The notes under the pieces were generated by a model. The model ran no database searches, was not told the DNA's origin, and was given only the letters and a program-made list of their open reading frames with translations. Positions 1 through 8,859 of a DNA stretch of 64,000 bases are shown here, piece after piece. Within the stretch, counting starts at the first letter, position 1, and each line of letters starts with the position of its first letter. Position numbers and translations under genes: made by a program. The DNA is from Lysobacteraceae bacterium (lineage in GTDB: Bacteria > Pseudomonadota > Gammaproteobacteria > Xanthomonadales > Rhodanobacteraceae), in contig SEHB01000009.1 in the NCBI GenBank assembly GCA_004143945.1, positions 62,001 to 126,000 of the forward strand, in the 5' to 3' direction.

Positions 1-2
1 AC

Positions 3-941
3 GATTCGATCTCGGCCGCGATCATCCACGCGTGCTGGGAGCTTTCGATCGAGCCGCATCGGGTGGCCAAGCTCAGCGGCATCGGCTGCAGCTCGAAGAC
101 ACCGGACTACTTCCTCGGCCAGTCGCACGGTTTCAACACCGTGCACGGGCGCATGCCCTCGGTGCTGACCGGCGCGAACCTCGCGAACCGCGACCTGATC
201 TACCTCGGCGTCTCCGGCGACGGCGACTCCGCCTCGATCGGCATCGGCCAGTTCGTGCATGCGATCCGCCGCGGCGTGAACATGGTCTACATCGTCGAGA
301 ACAACGGTGTCTACGGCCTGACCAAGGGCCAGTTCTCGGCCACCGCCGACCAGGGCTCGATGTCGAAGAAGGGCGTCGCGAACACCGACGCGCCGATCGA
401 CCTCGTCGGCCTCGCGATGCAGCTCGGCGCAAGCTTCGTCGCACGCGGATTCTCGGGCGACAAGCACCAGCTCGTGCCGCTGATCAAGGCCGCGATCGCG
501 CACCGCGGCGCCGCGTTCATCGACGTGATCAGCCCTTGCGTCGCGTTCAACAACCACGCCGGCAGCACCAAGAGCTACGAATACGTGCGCGAGCACAACG
601 ACGCGGTCAACCGCCTCGACGTGATCGAGGAGCGCGCGCCGATCAGCGTCGCCTATGAACCCGGCGAAACCGTCGAGGTGCAGCAACACGACGGCACCAC
701 GCTGCGCCTGCACAAGCTCGATGCGAGCCACGACCCGACCGACCGCGTCGCTGCGATGAACTACGTGCACGCGCACCATGCGAGCGGCGAAGTCGTGACC
801 GGCCTGCTCTACGTCGACGGCGATGCGCAGGACCTGCACCAGCACCTGAACACGGTTGCCGTGCCGTTGAATGCGTTGTCGGAGCGGGAGTTGTCGCCCG
901 GGGCTGCGATGCTCGCGAGGATCAACGCGGGCCTGCGCTGA
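3..941 (+). CDS. 2-oxoacid:ferredoxin oxidoreductase, beta subunit (5' partial)
   Basis: The reading frame is open from the left edge, so the start and the first few dozen residues are missing; about 312 residues are visible. It matches the thiamine-pyrophosphate-binding beta subunit of 2-oxoglutarate/pyruvate:ferredoxin oxidoreductases (KorB/PorB type). These enzymes decarboxylate a 2-oxoacid with CoA and reduce ferredoxin in the cytoplasm. The TPP motif is clear: GDGDSASIG, then about 25 residues later VENNGVYGLTKGQ. The alpha subunit would be expected just upstream, outside the window. A KorB (2-oxoglutarate) specificity is the likeliest guess, but substrate cannot be read from this part alone. 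Confidence 0.85.
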   Translation, partial: DSISAAIIHACWELSIEPHRVAKLSGIGCSSKTPDYFLGQSHGFNTVHGRMPSVLTGANLANRDLIYLGVSGDGDSASIGIGQFVHAIRRGVNMVYIVENNGVYGLTKGQFSATADQGSMSKKGVANTDAPIDLVGLAMQLGASFVARGFSGDKHQLVPLIKAAIAHRGAAFIDVISPCVAFNNHAGSTKSYEYVREHNDAVNRLDVIEERAPISVAYEPGETVEVQQHDGTTLRLHKLDASHDPTDRVAAMNYVHAHHASGEVVTGLLYVDGDAQDLHQHLNTVAVPLNALSERELSPGAAMLARINAGLR

Positions 942-1044
942 GCCCGCGATCCGGCGGATCTGCCAGGATCTCCCGCCTGAAGAGCGCCCGGCCATGATCG
1001 CGGCCCGGAAGCAGGCTCGCTTCGAATCCCGGAATCGGAGTTCC

Positions 1045-1443
1045 ATGGACCCCACGCTCTACGCCTCACTCGCCAACCGCGCATCGGACCTCGTCGAAGC
1101 CGGCGAGCACCTGCAGGCGATCGGAATCCTCGAGCAACTCGTCGAGAGCGACCTGCCGGATTTCGACAAGGCGGTGATGCAGCTCAACATCGCGACGGTG
1201 CGCGACAAGATGGGCGATCGTGAGGGTGCGCTCGCGAGCTACGCGACCGCGCTCGATTTCGAAGCGCGGACCGATGCGTATTTCGTCGCGCAGCAGTACG
1301 CGGCCTACCTCGCCCAGCTCGGGCGATATGCCGATAGCATCACGGTCTATCAGGGACTCATCGAGCGGCCGGACCTGAAGCCGGAATCGCGCGAGATGTT
1401 CGTCGCGAACGTGGCGACGTTGCAGGACCTCGCGCGCGGTTGA
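1045..1443 (+). CDS. Small TPR-like protein
   Basis: A 132-residue soluble protein built of helical pairs that look like tetratricopeptide repeats (AGEHLQAIGILEQLVES, GDREGALASYATALDFE, LGRYADSITVYQGLI). No signal peptide, catalytic motif or transmembrane segment is visible. I chose ATG 1045 because GGAATCGGAG lies just upstream; the frame is open further upstream but has no better start. It follows the oxidoreductase gene by about 100 bases on the same strand and converges on sppA. A scaffold or protein-interaction role is the only inference the fold supports. Confidence 0.65.
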   Translation: MDPTLYASLANRASDLVEAGEHLQAIGILEQLVESDLPDFDKAVMQLNIATVRDKMGDREGALASYATALDFEARTDAYFVAQQYAAYLAQLGRYADSITVYQGLIERPDLKPESREMFVANVATLQDLARG

Positions 1444-1455
1444 CGGCCGCGCGGC

Positions 1456-1517
1456 ACCTTCTCGCGCGAGCGGGAGAAGGGAAAAGGGGGCACCTTCCCC
1501 CGCAGGCGGGAGAAGGA
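1456..1517. repeat. Tandem palindromic repeat CCTTCTC...GAGAAGG
   Basis: Two consecutive hairpin units, each opening with CCTTC and closing with GGGAGAAGG, fill the space between the converging TPR gene and sppA. This is the style of dispersed extragenic palindrome common in Lysobacterales. In this position it could also help terminate transcription from both sides, but there is no T-run. Confidence 0.6.
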
Positions 1518-1545
1518 ATGGCGGAAGCCGCGTCCGCGCTGCGCG

Positions 1546-3393
1546 TCAGCGCAGGTCGCAGAAGCAATGCGCGAACGCGCCGTAGCGCTTGCCGCGCAGC
1601 GAGTCGAGGATGCCGGCGAGGCGCTCCAGTTCGTGCTTCGCGAACATTCCGCGCGGCAGGCTCAGGCCCGCGCTGCGCGCGAGGCGCAGCATCGCCTCGC
1701 TGTCGCTGAGGCTCAATGCGAAGCGCTCCCACGCACCGAGTTCGCGTTCGACGTAGCGCACGTGGAAGCCCTCGGCGATGCCCGCGCGCGACGCCGCTGC
1801 GGCGATCGCGTCCTCGAGCCCGCCGAGCTTGTCGACGAGGCCGCGCTCCTTCGCCTGCGCGCCGGTCCACACGCGCCCCTGCGCGATCTCGTCGACCTGC
1901 TGCGGCGTCTTGTTGCGCGCATCGGCGACCTTGCCGATGAACTGCGCGTAGCCGCGTCGGATCACGCTCGTGATGATCGACTCCAGCTGCGGCGACAGCG
2001 GGCGGCGGATGTCGAAGCTGCCCGCGAGCGGCGTGGTGCCGACGCCGTCGGTGTGGATGCCGATTTTCGCGAGGGTGTCCGGCACCGTCATCAGCAGGCC
2101 GAAGATGCCGATCGATCCCGTGATCGTGGTCGGTTCGGCCCAGATCTCGTCGCTCGCCATCGAGATCCAGTAGCCGCCGCTCGCGGCGACGTTGCCCATC
2201 GAGACGACGACCGGCTTGCCCTGCTCGCGCGCCTGCGCGAGTTCGCGCCGGATCAGTTCGGACGAGTACGCATCGCCGCCGGGCGAATCCACGCGCAGCA
2301 CGATCGCGTGCACCGCGTCGTTCTCGCGCGCGGCGCGCACGAGGTCGGCCGTCGACTCGCCGCCGATCATCCCCGGCGGGCGCTCGCCCGGCACGATCTC
2401 GCCCTGGGCGACGACCACCGCGACTTCGGCGCCCGCATGCGGCAGGTTGCTCGGACCGAGCGAGCCGAGGTACTCGCGCCAGCCGACCTGGCGGAAGCTG
2501 TCTCCGCCATCGGATTCGCCGAGCGCGGCGATCTGAGCGCGCGCCTCCGCGCGCGTCGCCAGTTCGTCGACGAGCTTCTGGTCGAGCGCGAGGCGCGCGA
2601 GGTCGCCTTCGTAGGCGTCGACCTTCGCGTCGTAGCGCGCGACGTCGTCGGCGATCGTGGCCGCATCCACCTTGCGCCGGGCCGCGATGTCGGCGAGCAC
2701 TTCCTGCCAGAGCCCCCCCATCCAGTACGCATCGGCCTCCTTCGAGGCCTCCGACGCTTCGTCCATCACGAACGGCTCGGCCGCCGACTTGAACGTGCCG
2801 ACCTTGATCAGATGCACCTGCACGCCGAGGCGGTCGAGCGCGTCCTTGAAATAGCTGCGGTAATTCGCGAATCCCTCGAGCAGCACCGCGCCGTCGGGAT
2901 CGAGCAGTATGCGGTTCGCGTGCGTGGCGAGCAGGTACTGGCCCTGCGCCATGCCGCCCGACACCGCGACGACCTCCTTGCCGGTCGCCTTGAAGCGTTC
3001 GAGCGCGGCGCCGAGCTCGCGCGTGCTCGCGAGGCCGATCGACGTGAGGTCATCGGGCACCAGCACGATGCGTTCGATGCGCGCATCGCGCGCGGCGGCA
3101 TCGATCACGCGCACGAGGTCGCGCAGCTGCACTTCCGGTTCCTCGCTGCCCGCGATGCGCGCGAGCGCGCGTTGCGCCGGATCGGTCGAGTACTGCTCGA
3201 CGATCGCGCCGCCGGGGTCGAGCACGAGCGCGGTGCGCGGCAGCAGCACCGGGCGCGTGCCGAAGATCGCGCCGATGAAGACCGCGAGCAGGAACAGGAA
3301 CACGAGGTTGAACACGAGCCTGCGCGTGAAATTGAGCGCGTTCCAGATCGCGCGGAAGAAGCGCCGGATCACCCCGGGTTGGCCGTTCGACAT
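1546..3393 (-). CDS. sppA: Signal peptide peptidase SppA, 67K type
   Basis: A 615-residue membrane-anchored serine protease that digests cleaved signal peptides at the periplasmic face of the inner membrane. An N-terminal membrane anchor spans about residues 25-46. Two tandem ClpP/crotonase-like S49 domains follow, as in the long E. coli-type enzyme (618 aa). The catalytic Lys is K202 in [12 protein letters not shown], and the nucleophile is S405 in NVAASGGYW. The start is supported by AGGAG six bases upstream. The gene is monocistronic and convergent with the TPR gene. Confidence 0.93.
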   Translation of the reverse strand: MSNGQPGVIRRFFRAIWNALNFTRRLVFNLVFLFLLAVFIGAIFGTRPVLLPRTALVLDPGGAIVEQYSTDPAQRALARIAGSEEPEVQLRDLVRVIDAAARDARIERIVLVPDDLTSIGLASTRELGAALERFKATGKEVVAVSGGMAQGQYLLATHANRILLDPDGAVLLEGFANYRSYFKDALDRLGVQVHLIKVGTFKSAAEPFVMDEASEASKEADAYWMGGLWQEVLADIAARRKVDAATIADDVARYDAKVDAYEGDLARLALDQKLVDELATRAEARAQIAALGESDGGDSFRQVGWREYLGSLGPSNLPHAGAEVAVVVAQGEIVPGERPPGMIGGESTADLVRAARENDAVHAIVLRVDSPGGDAYSSELIRRELAQAREQGKPVVVSMGNVAASGGYWISMASDEIWAEPTTITGSIGIFGLLMTVPDTLAKIGIHTDGVGTTPLAGSFDIRRPLSPQLESIITSVIRRGYAQFIGKVADARNKTPQQVDEIAQGRVWTGAQAKERGLVDKLGGLEDAIAAAASRAGIAEGFHVRYVERELGAWERFALSLSDSEAMLRLARSAGLSLPRGMFAKHELERLAGILDSLRGKRYGAFAHCFCDLR

Positions 3394-3478
3394 GCTCTGC
3401 TCCTGCTCGCGACGGCGACGCGCGCGCCGCGGACGAAGAGCCTACCCGATTCCCCGCGCCGTCGGGATCGGCCGAGGG

Positions 3479-4828
3479 TCACGCCTGCGGCAGTCGCGAG
3501 AGCCTGCGGAAGCGCAGCAACAGCAGCACCGCGGCGACGCCGAGGCCCGCGATCAAGCCGATCCACATGCCCTGCGCGCCCATGCCGCGCGGAAACGCGA
3601 GCCACCAGCCGACCGGCATGCCGACGCCCCAGTACGCGAAGGTCGTGATGAACATCGGCACGCGCGTGTCCTTGAGTCCGCGCAATGCGCCGTTCGCGAC
3701 GACCTGGATGCCGTCCGGGAACTGGAACAGCGCGGCCAGCACGAGCAGCTCGGCCGCGAGCGTGATCACGGCCGCGTCGCTCGAGTAGAGCGAGGCGATC
3801 GTGACCGGCAGCGCGAGCATCAACGTGGCCGAGATCGCCTGCGTGCCGAGCGTCAGCGCGACGCCGGCGTGGCCGGCGAGCCGCACCGCGGCCGCGTCGT
3901 CGCGCCCGGCCGCGTTGCCGACGCGCACCGTGGTCGCCATCGCGATGCCGAGCGGGATCATGAAGAACAGCGATGCGACGTTCAGCGCGACCTGGTGGCT
4001 CGCGACGATCGACGCGCCGAGTGTTCCGATCGTCAGCGTGGTCGCGATGAACAGGCCCGCCTCCATCAGAACCGTCACGCCCATCGGCACGCCGATGCGC
4101 AGCAGTTCGCGGATCGCAGGCCACTGCGGGGGTTCGAGCCGCGCGGTCAATGCGAGGTCCGCGTACACCGGATGCCACAGCACGTACAACGCGAAGGCGA
4201 TCGCCTCGAGCCACAGCACGATCGCGGTGGCCGCGCCGATGCCGGTCGCGCCGAGCGCCGGGATGCCGAAGCCGCCGTAGAGCAGCACCCAAGCGATCGG
4301 CCCGAGCGCGACCAGCGCCATCAGGCTGAAGTACATCGTCGGGCGCGTGACGCCGATGCCCGCGCTCATGCCGCGCAACGTGAAGAACGCCGCGAGCGCA
4401 GGCGCGCCCCACGAGGCCGCGCGCAGGAACCCGGCCACGTCGTCGACGAGCACCGGATCGATGCCGATCACGCGCACCAGCGGCACCGCGGTGCGCAATG
4501 CGAGCCACAGCAGCAGGCCGAGGCCGGCGGCGAGCCAGAGGGCCTGGCGGAACAGCGGGCCGATCGCGTCGCGGCGGCCGGCACCGTCGAGCTGCGCGAC
4601 CGACGGCGGCACCGCCATCGTGACGCCGATCGCGACGACCATCGCGAGCGACCAGATGCTCGCGCCGATCGCGACCGCGCCGAGCGTCGCCGCGCCGTGG
4701 TGGCCGGCCAGCACCGCGTCGATCGCGTTCATGCCGACGGCCGATAGTTGGCTCACGACGAGCGGCAGTGCAAGCACGAGCGTCTCGACCAGCTCGCGCG
4801 CGAGTCGCGGCCGCGGGGGATGTACCAT
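3479..4828 (-). CDS. MATE family multidrug/sodium antiporter
   Basis: A 449-residue integral inner-membrane protein with about twelve hydrophobic segments in two homologous halves. It is typical of the MATE (NorM/DinF) exporters, which expel cationic drugs or metabolites in exchange for Na+ or H+. The N-terminal run ETLVLALPLVVSQLSAVGM and the following AIDAVLAGHHG segment match MatE domain 1. The start has no good Shine-Dalgarno. The gene is divergent from the DUF3667 gene (91 bases between starts). Substrate cannot be predicted. Confidence 0.88.
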   Translation of the reverse strand: MVHPPRPRLARELVETLVLALPLVVSQLSAVGMNAIDAVLAGHHGAATLGAVAIGASIWSLAMVVAIGVTMAVPPSVAQLDGAGRRDAIGPLFRQALWLAAGLGLLLWLALRTAVPLVRVIGIDPVLVDDVAGFLRAASWGAPALAAFFTLRGMSAGIGVTRPTMYFSLMALVALGPIAWVLLYGGFGIPALGATGIGAATAIVLWLEAIAFALYVLWHPVYADLALTARLEPPQWPAIRELLRIGVPMGVTVLMEAGLFIATTLTIGTLGASIVASHQVALNVASLFFMIPLGIAMATTVRVGNAAGRDDAAAVRLAGHAGVALTLGTQAISATLMLALPVTIASLYSSDAAVITLAAELLVLAALFQFPDGIQVVANGALRGLKDTRVPMFITTFAYWGVGMPVGWWLAFPRGMGAQGMWIGLIAGLGVAAVLLLLRFRRLSRLPQA

Positions 4829-4919
4829 GTGCGGGACTTCGACGGAACGGCGCGCGATCTTAGCAGGGCGCCCACGCGGCCATTGCCGCGCCGCCAGTCA
4901 CTTGCAGGAACCGGGAACG

Positions 4920-6116
4920 ATGAGCGAAACGAACGACGCCGCACTGCCTGCGCCGCCCGCTCCGCCCGAGGCTCCGGTGCCTGCCGTCACGCGCGGCGCC
5001 ACCTGCCTCAACTGCGGCGCGCCTTCGAAAGGCCCGTACTGCTACGCCTGCGGCCAGCCCGAGAAGGGCATGATCCGGCCGCTCGCGAACGTGATGTCGG
5101 ATGTCGCCGATACCATCTTCAACGTCGACTCGCGCATTTTCCGCAGCATCCCCGCGCTGTACTTCCGGCCCGGCCACCTGACCCGCGAGTACTTCGCGGG
5201 TCGGCGCACGCGCTACGTCACGCCGTTCAGGCTGTTCTTCTTCCTCTGCATCATCTCGTTCTTCGCGGTGCAGGCGAGCCTCGACATCGACGAGATCAAG
5301 CTCGACCTCGCCACCGACAGCGGCATCGCGGGCGCGACCACCGAGGCGCAGGTGCGCGAGCGCGAGAAGGCCGCGCTCGACGAACTCACGAAGGCGCGCA
5401 ACGAGCAGGGCCTGCCCCCTGCGGCCCAGGTCGGCATCGACGTCGCGATCGCCAACGTGCGCACCGAGGCCGCGAGTCGCTCGGCCTGGCTCGCCGCCAA
5501 GGCCCGCGCGGAGGCGAACGGAACGCCCCTGCCGCCCGACCCGGACCGGCCGAAGATCAACCTGTTCGGCAACAGCGCATGGGACCCGGAAGCGAATCCG
5601 ATCAGGATCGCCTGGCTGCCCGACTTCGCGAATGCCGAGCTCAACGCCGCGGCCGCGCGCATGCAGGACAACATCGAGGAAGCGCGCAGGGACCCGCGCC
5701 ACCTGATCCGCAGCCTGTTCTCGGTGCTGCCGCAGACGCTGTTCGTGCTGATGCCGCTGTTCGCAGTGCTGCTGAAGATCGTCTACGTGTTCTACCGACG
5801 GCTGTACATGGAGCACCTGATCGTCGCGCTGCACAGCCACGCATTCATCTTCATGTCGCTGCTGGTCGTCGCGGTGCTCACCTTGCTGCTCAGCGTGACC
5901 GGGTCGCAGGCGGCGTGGGCCGATCCACTGTTGCGCGTGCTGCGCGGCGCGGCGTGGACCTGGCTGCCCGTTTACCTGTTCCTGATGCAGAAGCGCGTCT
6001 ATCGCCACGGCTGGCCGATGGCCCTGCTCGCGTGGAGCGTGGTCGGCACCTGCTACCTCGTGATCCTGAGTGTCGGCCTGGTCGGCGCCCTGCTCGCGAG
6101 CCTGACGCTGGACTGA
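4920..6116 (+). CDS. DUF3667 membrane protein with N-terminal zinc ribbon
   Basis: 398 residues. After a short Pro/Ala-rich head, residues about 25-45 carry two CxxCG knuckles (CLNCG and CYACGQ), a likely zinc ribbon that defines DUF3667 proteins. Then comes a hydrophobic segment (RLFFFLCIISFFAVQ), a long charged, mainly helical loop of about 150 residues, and four more membrane segments to the C-terminus. Function of the family is unknown; the layout suggests a cytosolic zinc ribbon tethered to the membrane. Start ATG 4920 is preceded by CAGGAACCGGGAACG. It is divergent from the MATE gene. Confidence 0.75.
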   Translation: MSETNDAALPAPPAPPEAPVPAVTRGATCLNCGAPSKGPYCYACGQPEKGMIRPLANVMSDVADTIFNVDSRIFRSIPALYFRPGHLTREYFAGRRTRYVTPFRLFFFLCIISFFAVQASLDIDEIKLDLATDSGIAGATTEAQVREREKAALDELTKARNEQGLPPAAQVGIDVAIANVRTEAASRSAWLAAKARAEANGTPLPPDPDRPKINLFGNSAWDPEANPIRIAWLPDFANAELNAAAARMQDNIEEARRDPRHLIRSLFSVLPQTLFVLMPLFAVLLKIVYVFYRRLYMEHLIVALHSHAFIFMSLLVVAVLTLLLSVTGSQAAWADPLLRVLRGAAWTWLPVYLFLMQKRVYRHGWPMALLAWSVVGTCYLVILSVGLVGALLASLTLD

Positions 6117-6509
6117 ACCGGGGCGCCCGCGCGGGCGCTCGCAGGCCCGCGAGGCAAGGTCAAACCGCGCCGCCTGTCAAGCGGTTGTGCACAGACCTTC
6201 GCTTCACTGCGCAGGTCGAGCCGAGCCCTCGCCAGGCACGGCATCAGGCCTCGGACCCACATCGCAAGTGTCTGATTCCAAACATGTATTACAGATTGAT
6301 TAAACATTCGCCAACGCGAGCGCGGAGCACCCCGTGCGCGCTCGCGTGGCCGCTGCGGGCGCACCATCCACAGTGTTATCCACAGATGTTGTGGATAAGC
6401 CGAATTTCTGCCGATCTTGAATGGTTTACCGCCGACACCTGATGGTTACGTGAGAAACAGGTTGCAACCGGCCACACCCATGGCCGATGCGGCCGCTACA
6501 CTCGCGGCG
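6117..6509. other. Non-coding spacer upstream of priA
   Basis: A 390-base stretch with no supportable gene. It holds a locally AT-richer patch (about 6270-6310) and the DnaA-box pair described separately. It also holds a short perfect palindrome, GGTTGCAACC, at 6460-6469. TACACT at 6497-6502 is a possible -10 element for priA, but no convincing -35 is visible. Confidence 0.5.
6376..6398. promoter_or_regulatory. Inverted pair of perfect DnaA boxes
   Basis: TTATCCACA (6376-6384) and its exact reverse complement TGTGGATAA (6390-6398) are separated by five bases. Both match the strict DnaA consensus. A weaker CCATCCACA lies at 6364-6372. With only two strong boxes and no dnaA/dnaN nearby, this looks like a DnaA regulatory or titration site rather than the chromosomal origin. 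Confidence 0.6.
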
Positions 6510-6517
6510 ATGCCGAA

Positions 6518-8692
6518 ATGCCGCGTCGCATGCCCATGAATCCCGTCCTGCGCGTCGCGCTCCCGGTGCCCCTGCATGCGGTGTTCGACTACCGCCATCC
6601 CGTCGCGATCGAGCCCGGTTGCCGCGTGCTGGTGCCGTTCGGGCGGCGCGACGTCGTCGGCGTCGTGGTCGGCGCGAGTGCCGACAGCGAATTCGACCCG
6701 GCGCGGCTCAAGTCGGTGGTGCGCGTGCTCGACGATGCGCCGCTGCCGACCGCAGAACTGCTCGCCACGCTGCAATGGGCCGCGCGCTACTACCAGCATC
6801 CGCTCGGCGAGGTGCTGCAGGCCGCGCTGCCGGTCGCACTGCGCTCGGCGCGTCCGCTGCCGGTCACCGGCATCGAAGTGCTCGGCCTCACCGCGAGCGG
6901 CCGCGCGGCAACGGCCGATCCTCGGCGCCGCCGCGGCACGCGCATCGATGCCCTGCTCGAGGCGCTCACGCGCGGTCCGCTCGCGCTGCCGCAGGCGCGC
7001 CTACTCGCGGGCGTGGCGGGCGTGCGCACGCTGCTCGCGCGCGGCTGGGTCGGGCGCGTCGAACACGCGCCGCCGCCGCAGGCTGCGAAGGACGGCATCG
7101 TCCTCAATGCGGCGCAGCGCGAGGTCGCCGATGCGGTAATCGCCGCCGACGGCTTCAACGCGTTCCTGCTCGAGGGCGTGACCGGCAGTGGCAAGACCGA
7201 GGTCTATCTCGAGGTGATCCGCGCGAGCCTCGCGCGCGGGCGCCAGGCACTCGTGCTCGTACCCGAGATCGCGCTGACGCCGCAGGCGCTGCGGCGCTTT
7301 CGCGAAGGGCTCGGCGTGGAAGTCGCGGCGCTGCATTCGGGTCTCGGCGAAGTCGAACGCGCGCGCGCGTGGCTCGCCGCCGCGCGCGGCGAAGCCGGCG
7401 TCGTGCTCGGCACCCGCTCGGCCGTGTTCGTGCCGCTGCCGCGCGCCGGCGTGATCGTCGTCGACGAGGAGCACGACGCCTCGTACAAGCAGCAGGACGG
7501 ATTCCGCTACCACGCGCGCGACCTCGCGGTCGTGCGCGCGAAGGCGCTCGGCGTGCCGGTGCTGCTCGGCTCGGCGACACCCTCGCTCGAAAGCCTCGCC
7601 AATGTCGTCGCGGGCCGTTATCACGGGCTGCGGCTCGACCGTCGCGCGGGTGCGGCGCAACCGCCCGCGTTGCGCGTGGTCGACCTGCGCAGGCAAAGAC
7701 TGCGGCACGGCCTCGCGGCGCCCGTGCTCGACGCGATCGGCGCCTGCATCGCACGCGGCGAACAGGCGCTGGTGTTCAGGAACCGGCGCGGGTACTCGCC
7801 GGTGCTGATCTGCCATGATTGCGGCTGGAGTGCGCACTGTCCCGACTGCGAGCGTGCGCTGACCCTGCATCGCCGGCTGGCGCGCCTGCGCTGCCATCAT
7901 TGCGGCCTCGAACGGCCGGTGCCACGCGCGTGCCCCGACTGCGGCGGCCTCGCGCTCAATCCGCTCGGAGAGGGCACCGAACGCCTCGAGGACGCGCTCG
8001 TCGAGCGCTTCCCCGGGGTACAGGTGCTGCGCGTCGACCGCGATTCGACACGCGGGCGGCATGCGCGCGACGCGCTGTTCGACTCGTTGCCCGATTCCGG
8101 CGCGCGCATCCTGGTCGGAACGCAGATGCTCGCCAAGGGCCACGACCTGCCGCACCTGACGCTGGTGGTCGTCGTCGGCGTCGACGAAGGATTGCACAGC
8201 GTCGACTTCCGCGCGGCGGAGCGGCTCGGTCAACTGATCGTGCAGGTATCGGGACGCGCCGGGCGCGCGGAGCGGCCGGGCACGGTGATCCTGCAGACGC
8301 ACAATCCGGAGCATCCGCTGCTCGCGCTGCTGCTCGAACGTGGCTATCGCGCGTACGCTCGGCACCTGCTCGAGGATCGACGCGCGGCCGGCCTGCCTCC
8401 GTTCGCGCAGTTCGCGCTGCTGCGCGTGGAGACGCCCGACAAGCCGTTGCTCGACGCGTTCCTCGCGGCCGCGGTGCTGGCCGCAGCGGACGCTGCCGTG
8501 GTCGCGCACGGTCCGATGGACGCCCCGATGCCGCGCCGCGCGGGCGCGTTCCGCGGACAGGTGCTGCTCGAATCTCCCGAGCGCGCGCCGCTGCAGGCGT
8601 TCCTTCCGGGCTGGCTCGACGCGCTGCGCGCGCTGCCGCTCGCGCGCAAGCTGCGCTGGTCGATCGACGTGGATCCGGTGGACCTGTATTGA
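6518..8692 (+). CDS. priA: Primosomal protein N' (replication restart helicase PriA)
   Basis: 724 residues. PriA recognises stalled forks and reloads the replisome by 3'-5' helicase activity. The N-terminal DNA-binding domain begins LRVALPVPLHAVFDY. The helicase core has Walker A GVTGSGKTE, the DEEH box VVDEEHDASYKQ and motif III GSATPSLES. The zinc-binding insert has the expected eight cysteines in pairs (CHDCGW, CPDCE, CHHCG, CPDCGG). Three in-frame ATGs lie close together (6518, 6530, 6536); I kept the first, but MNPVLRVALP from 6536 is equally possible. Length is normal for the family. Confidence 0.95.
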   Translation: MPRRMPMNPVLRVALPVPLHAVFDYRHPVAIEPGCRVLVPFGRRDVVGVVVGASADSEFDPARLKSVVRVLDDAPLPTAELLATLQWAARYYQHPLGEVLQAALPVALRSARPLPVTGIEVLGLTASGRAATADPRRRRGTRIDALLEALTRGPLALPQARLLAGVAGVRTLLARGWVGRVEHAPPPQAAKDGIVLNAAQREVADAVIAADGFNAFLLEGVTGSGKTEVYLEVIRASLARGRQALVLVPEIALTPQALRRFREGLGVEVAALHSGLGEVERARAWLAAARGEAGVVLGTRSAVFVPLPRAGVIVVDEEHDASYKQQDGFRYHARDLAVVRAKALGVPVLLGSATPSLESLANVVAGRYHGLRLDRRAGAAQPPALRVVDLRRQRLRHGLAAPVLDAIGACIARGEQALVFRNRRGYSPVLICHDCGWSAHCPDCERALTLHRRLARLRCHHCGLERPVPRACPDCGGLALNPLGEGTERLEDALVERFPGVQVLRVDRDSTRGRHARDALFDSLPDSGARILVGTQMLAKGHDLPHLTLVVVVGVDEGLHSVDFRAAERLGQLIVQVSGRAGRAERPGTVILQTHNPEHPLLALLLERGYRAYARHLLEDRRAAGLPPFAQFALLRVETPDKPLLDAFLAAAVLAAADAAVVAHGPMDAPMPRRAGAFRGQVLLESPERAPLQAFLPGWLDALRALPLARKLRWSIDVDPVDLY

Positions 8693-8717
8693 GATCGCGG
8701 GAAAGGCCTGGTGTGTT

Positions 8718-8832
8718 GTGGGAGGGGCTTCAGCCCGAGCCTTCCGCGCGAAGGGCTCGGGGCTAAAGCCCCTCCCGCAGAGCTCGGGGCTGAAGTGCCT
8801 CGCGCAGGGCTCTGGGCTGAAGTCGATCCCGA
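8718..8832. repeat. Palindromic repeat cluster, GTGGGAGGGGCTTCAGCCC family (copy 1)
   Basis: An inverted pair (GGGAGGGGCTTCAGCCCGAG at about 8720 and its counterpart ending AAAGCCCCTCCC at 8777) is followed by two more degenerate half-units (GCTCGGGGCTGAAGTGCCTC and GCTCTGGGCTGAAGTC). The same element recurs near 37.0 kb and 51.4 kb. It sits between the converging ends of priA and the VCBS gene. Confidence 0.8.
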
Positions 8833-8859
8833 AAGGTCGCTGCGCCGATGGCGCCGCGG

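Noticed and set aside
1567-3648. A 693-residue open frame on the plus strand opposite sppA
   Set aside because: It is rich in Arg/Ala/Asp codons reflecting the third-position GC bias of sppA and has no ribosome site or known domain; sppA on the other strand is certain.
6117-6517. Chromosomal replication origin (oriC)
   Set aside because: Only two strong DnaA boxes, no dnaA, dnaN or gidA nearby and no AT-rich 13-mers.
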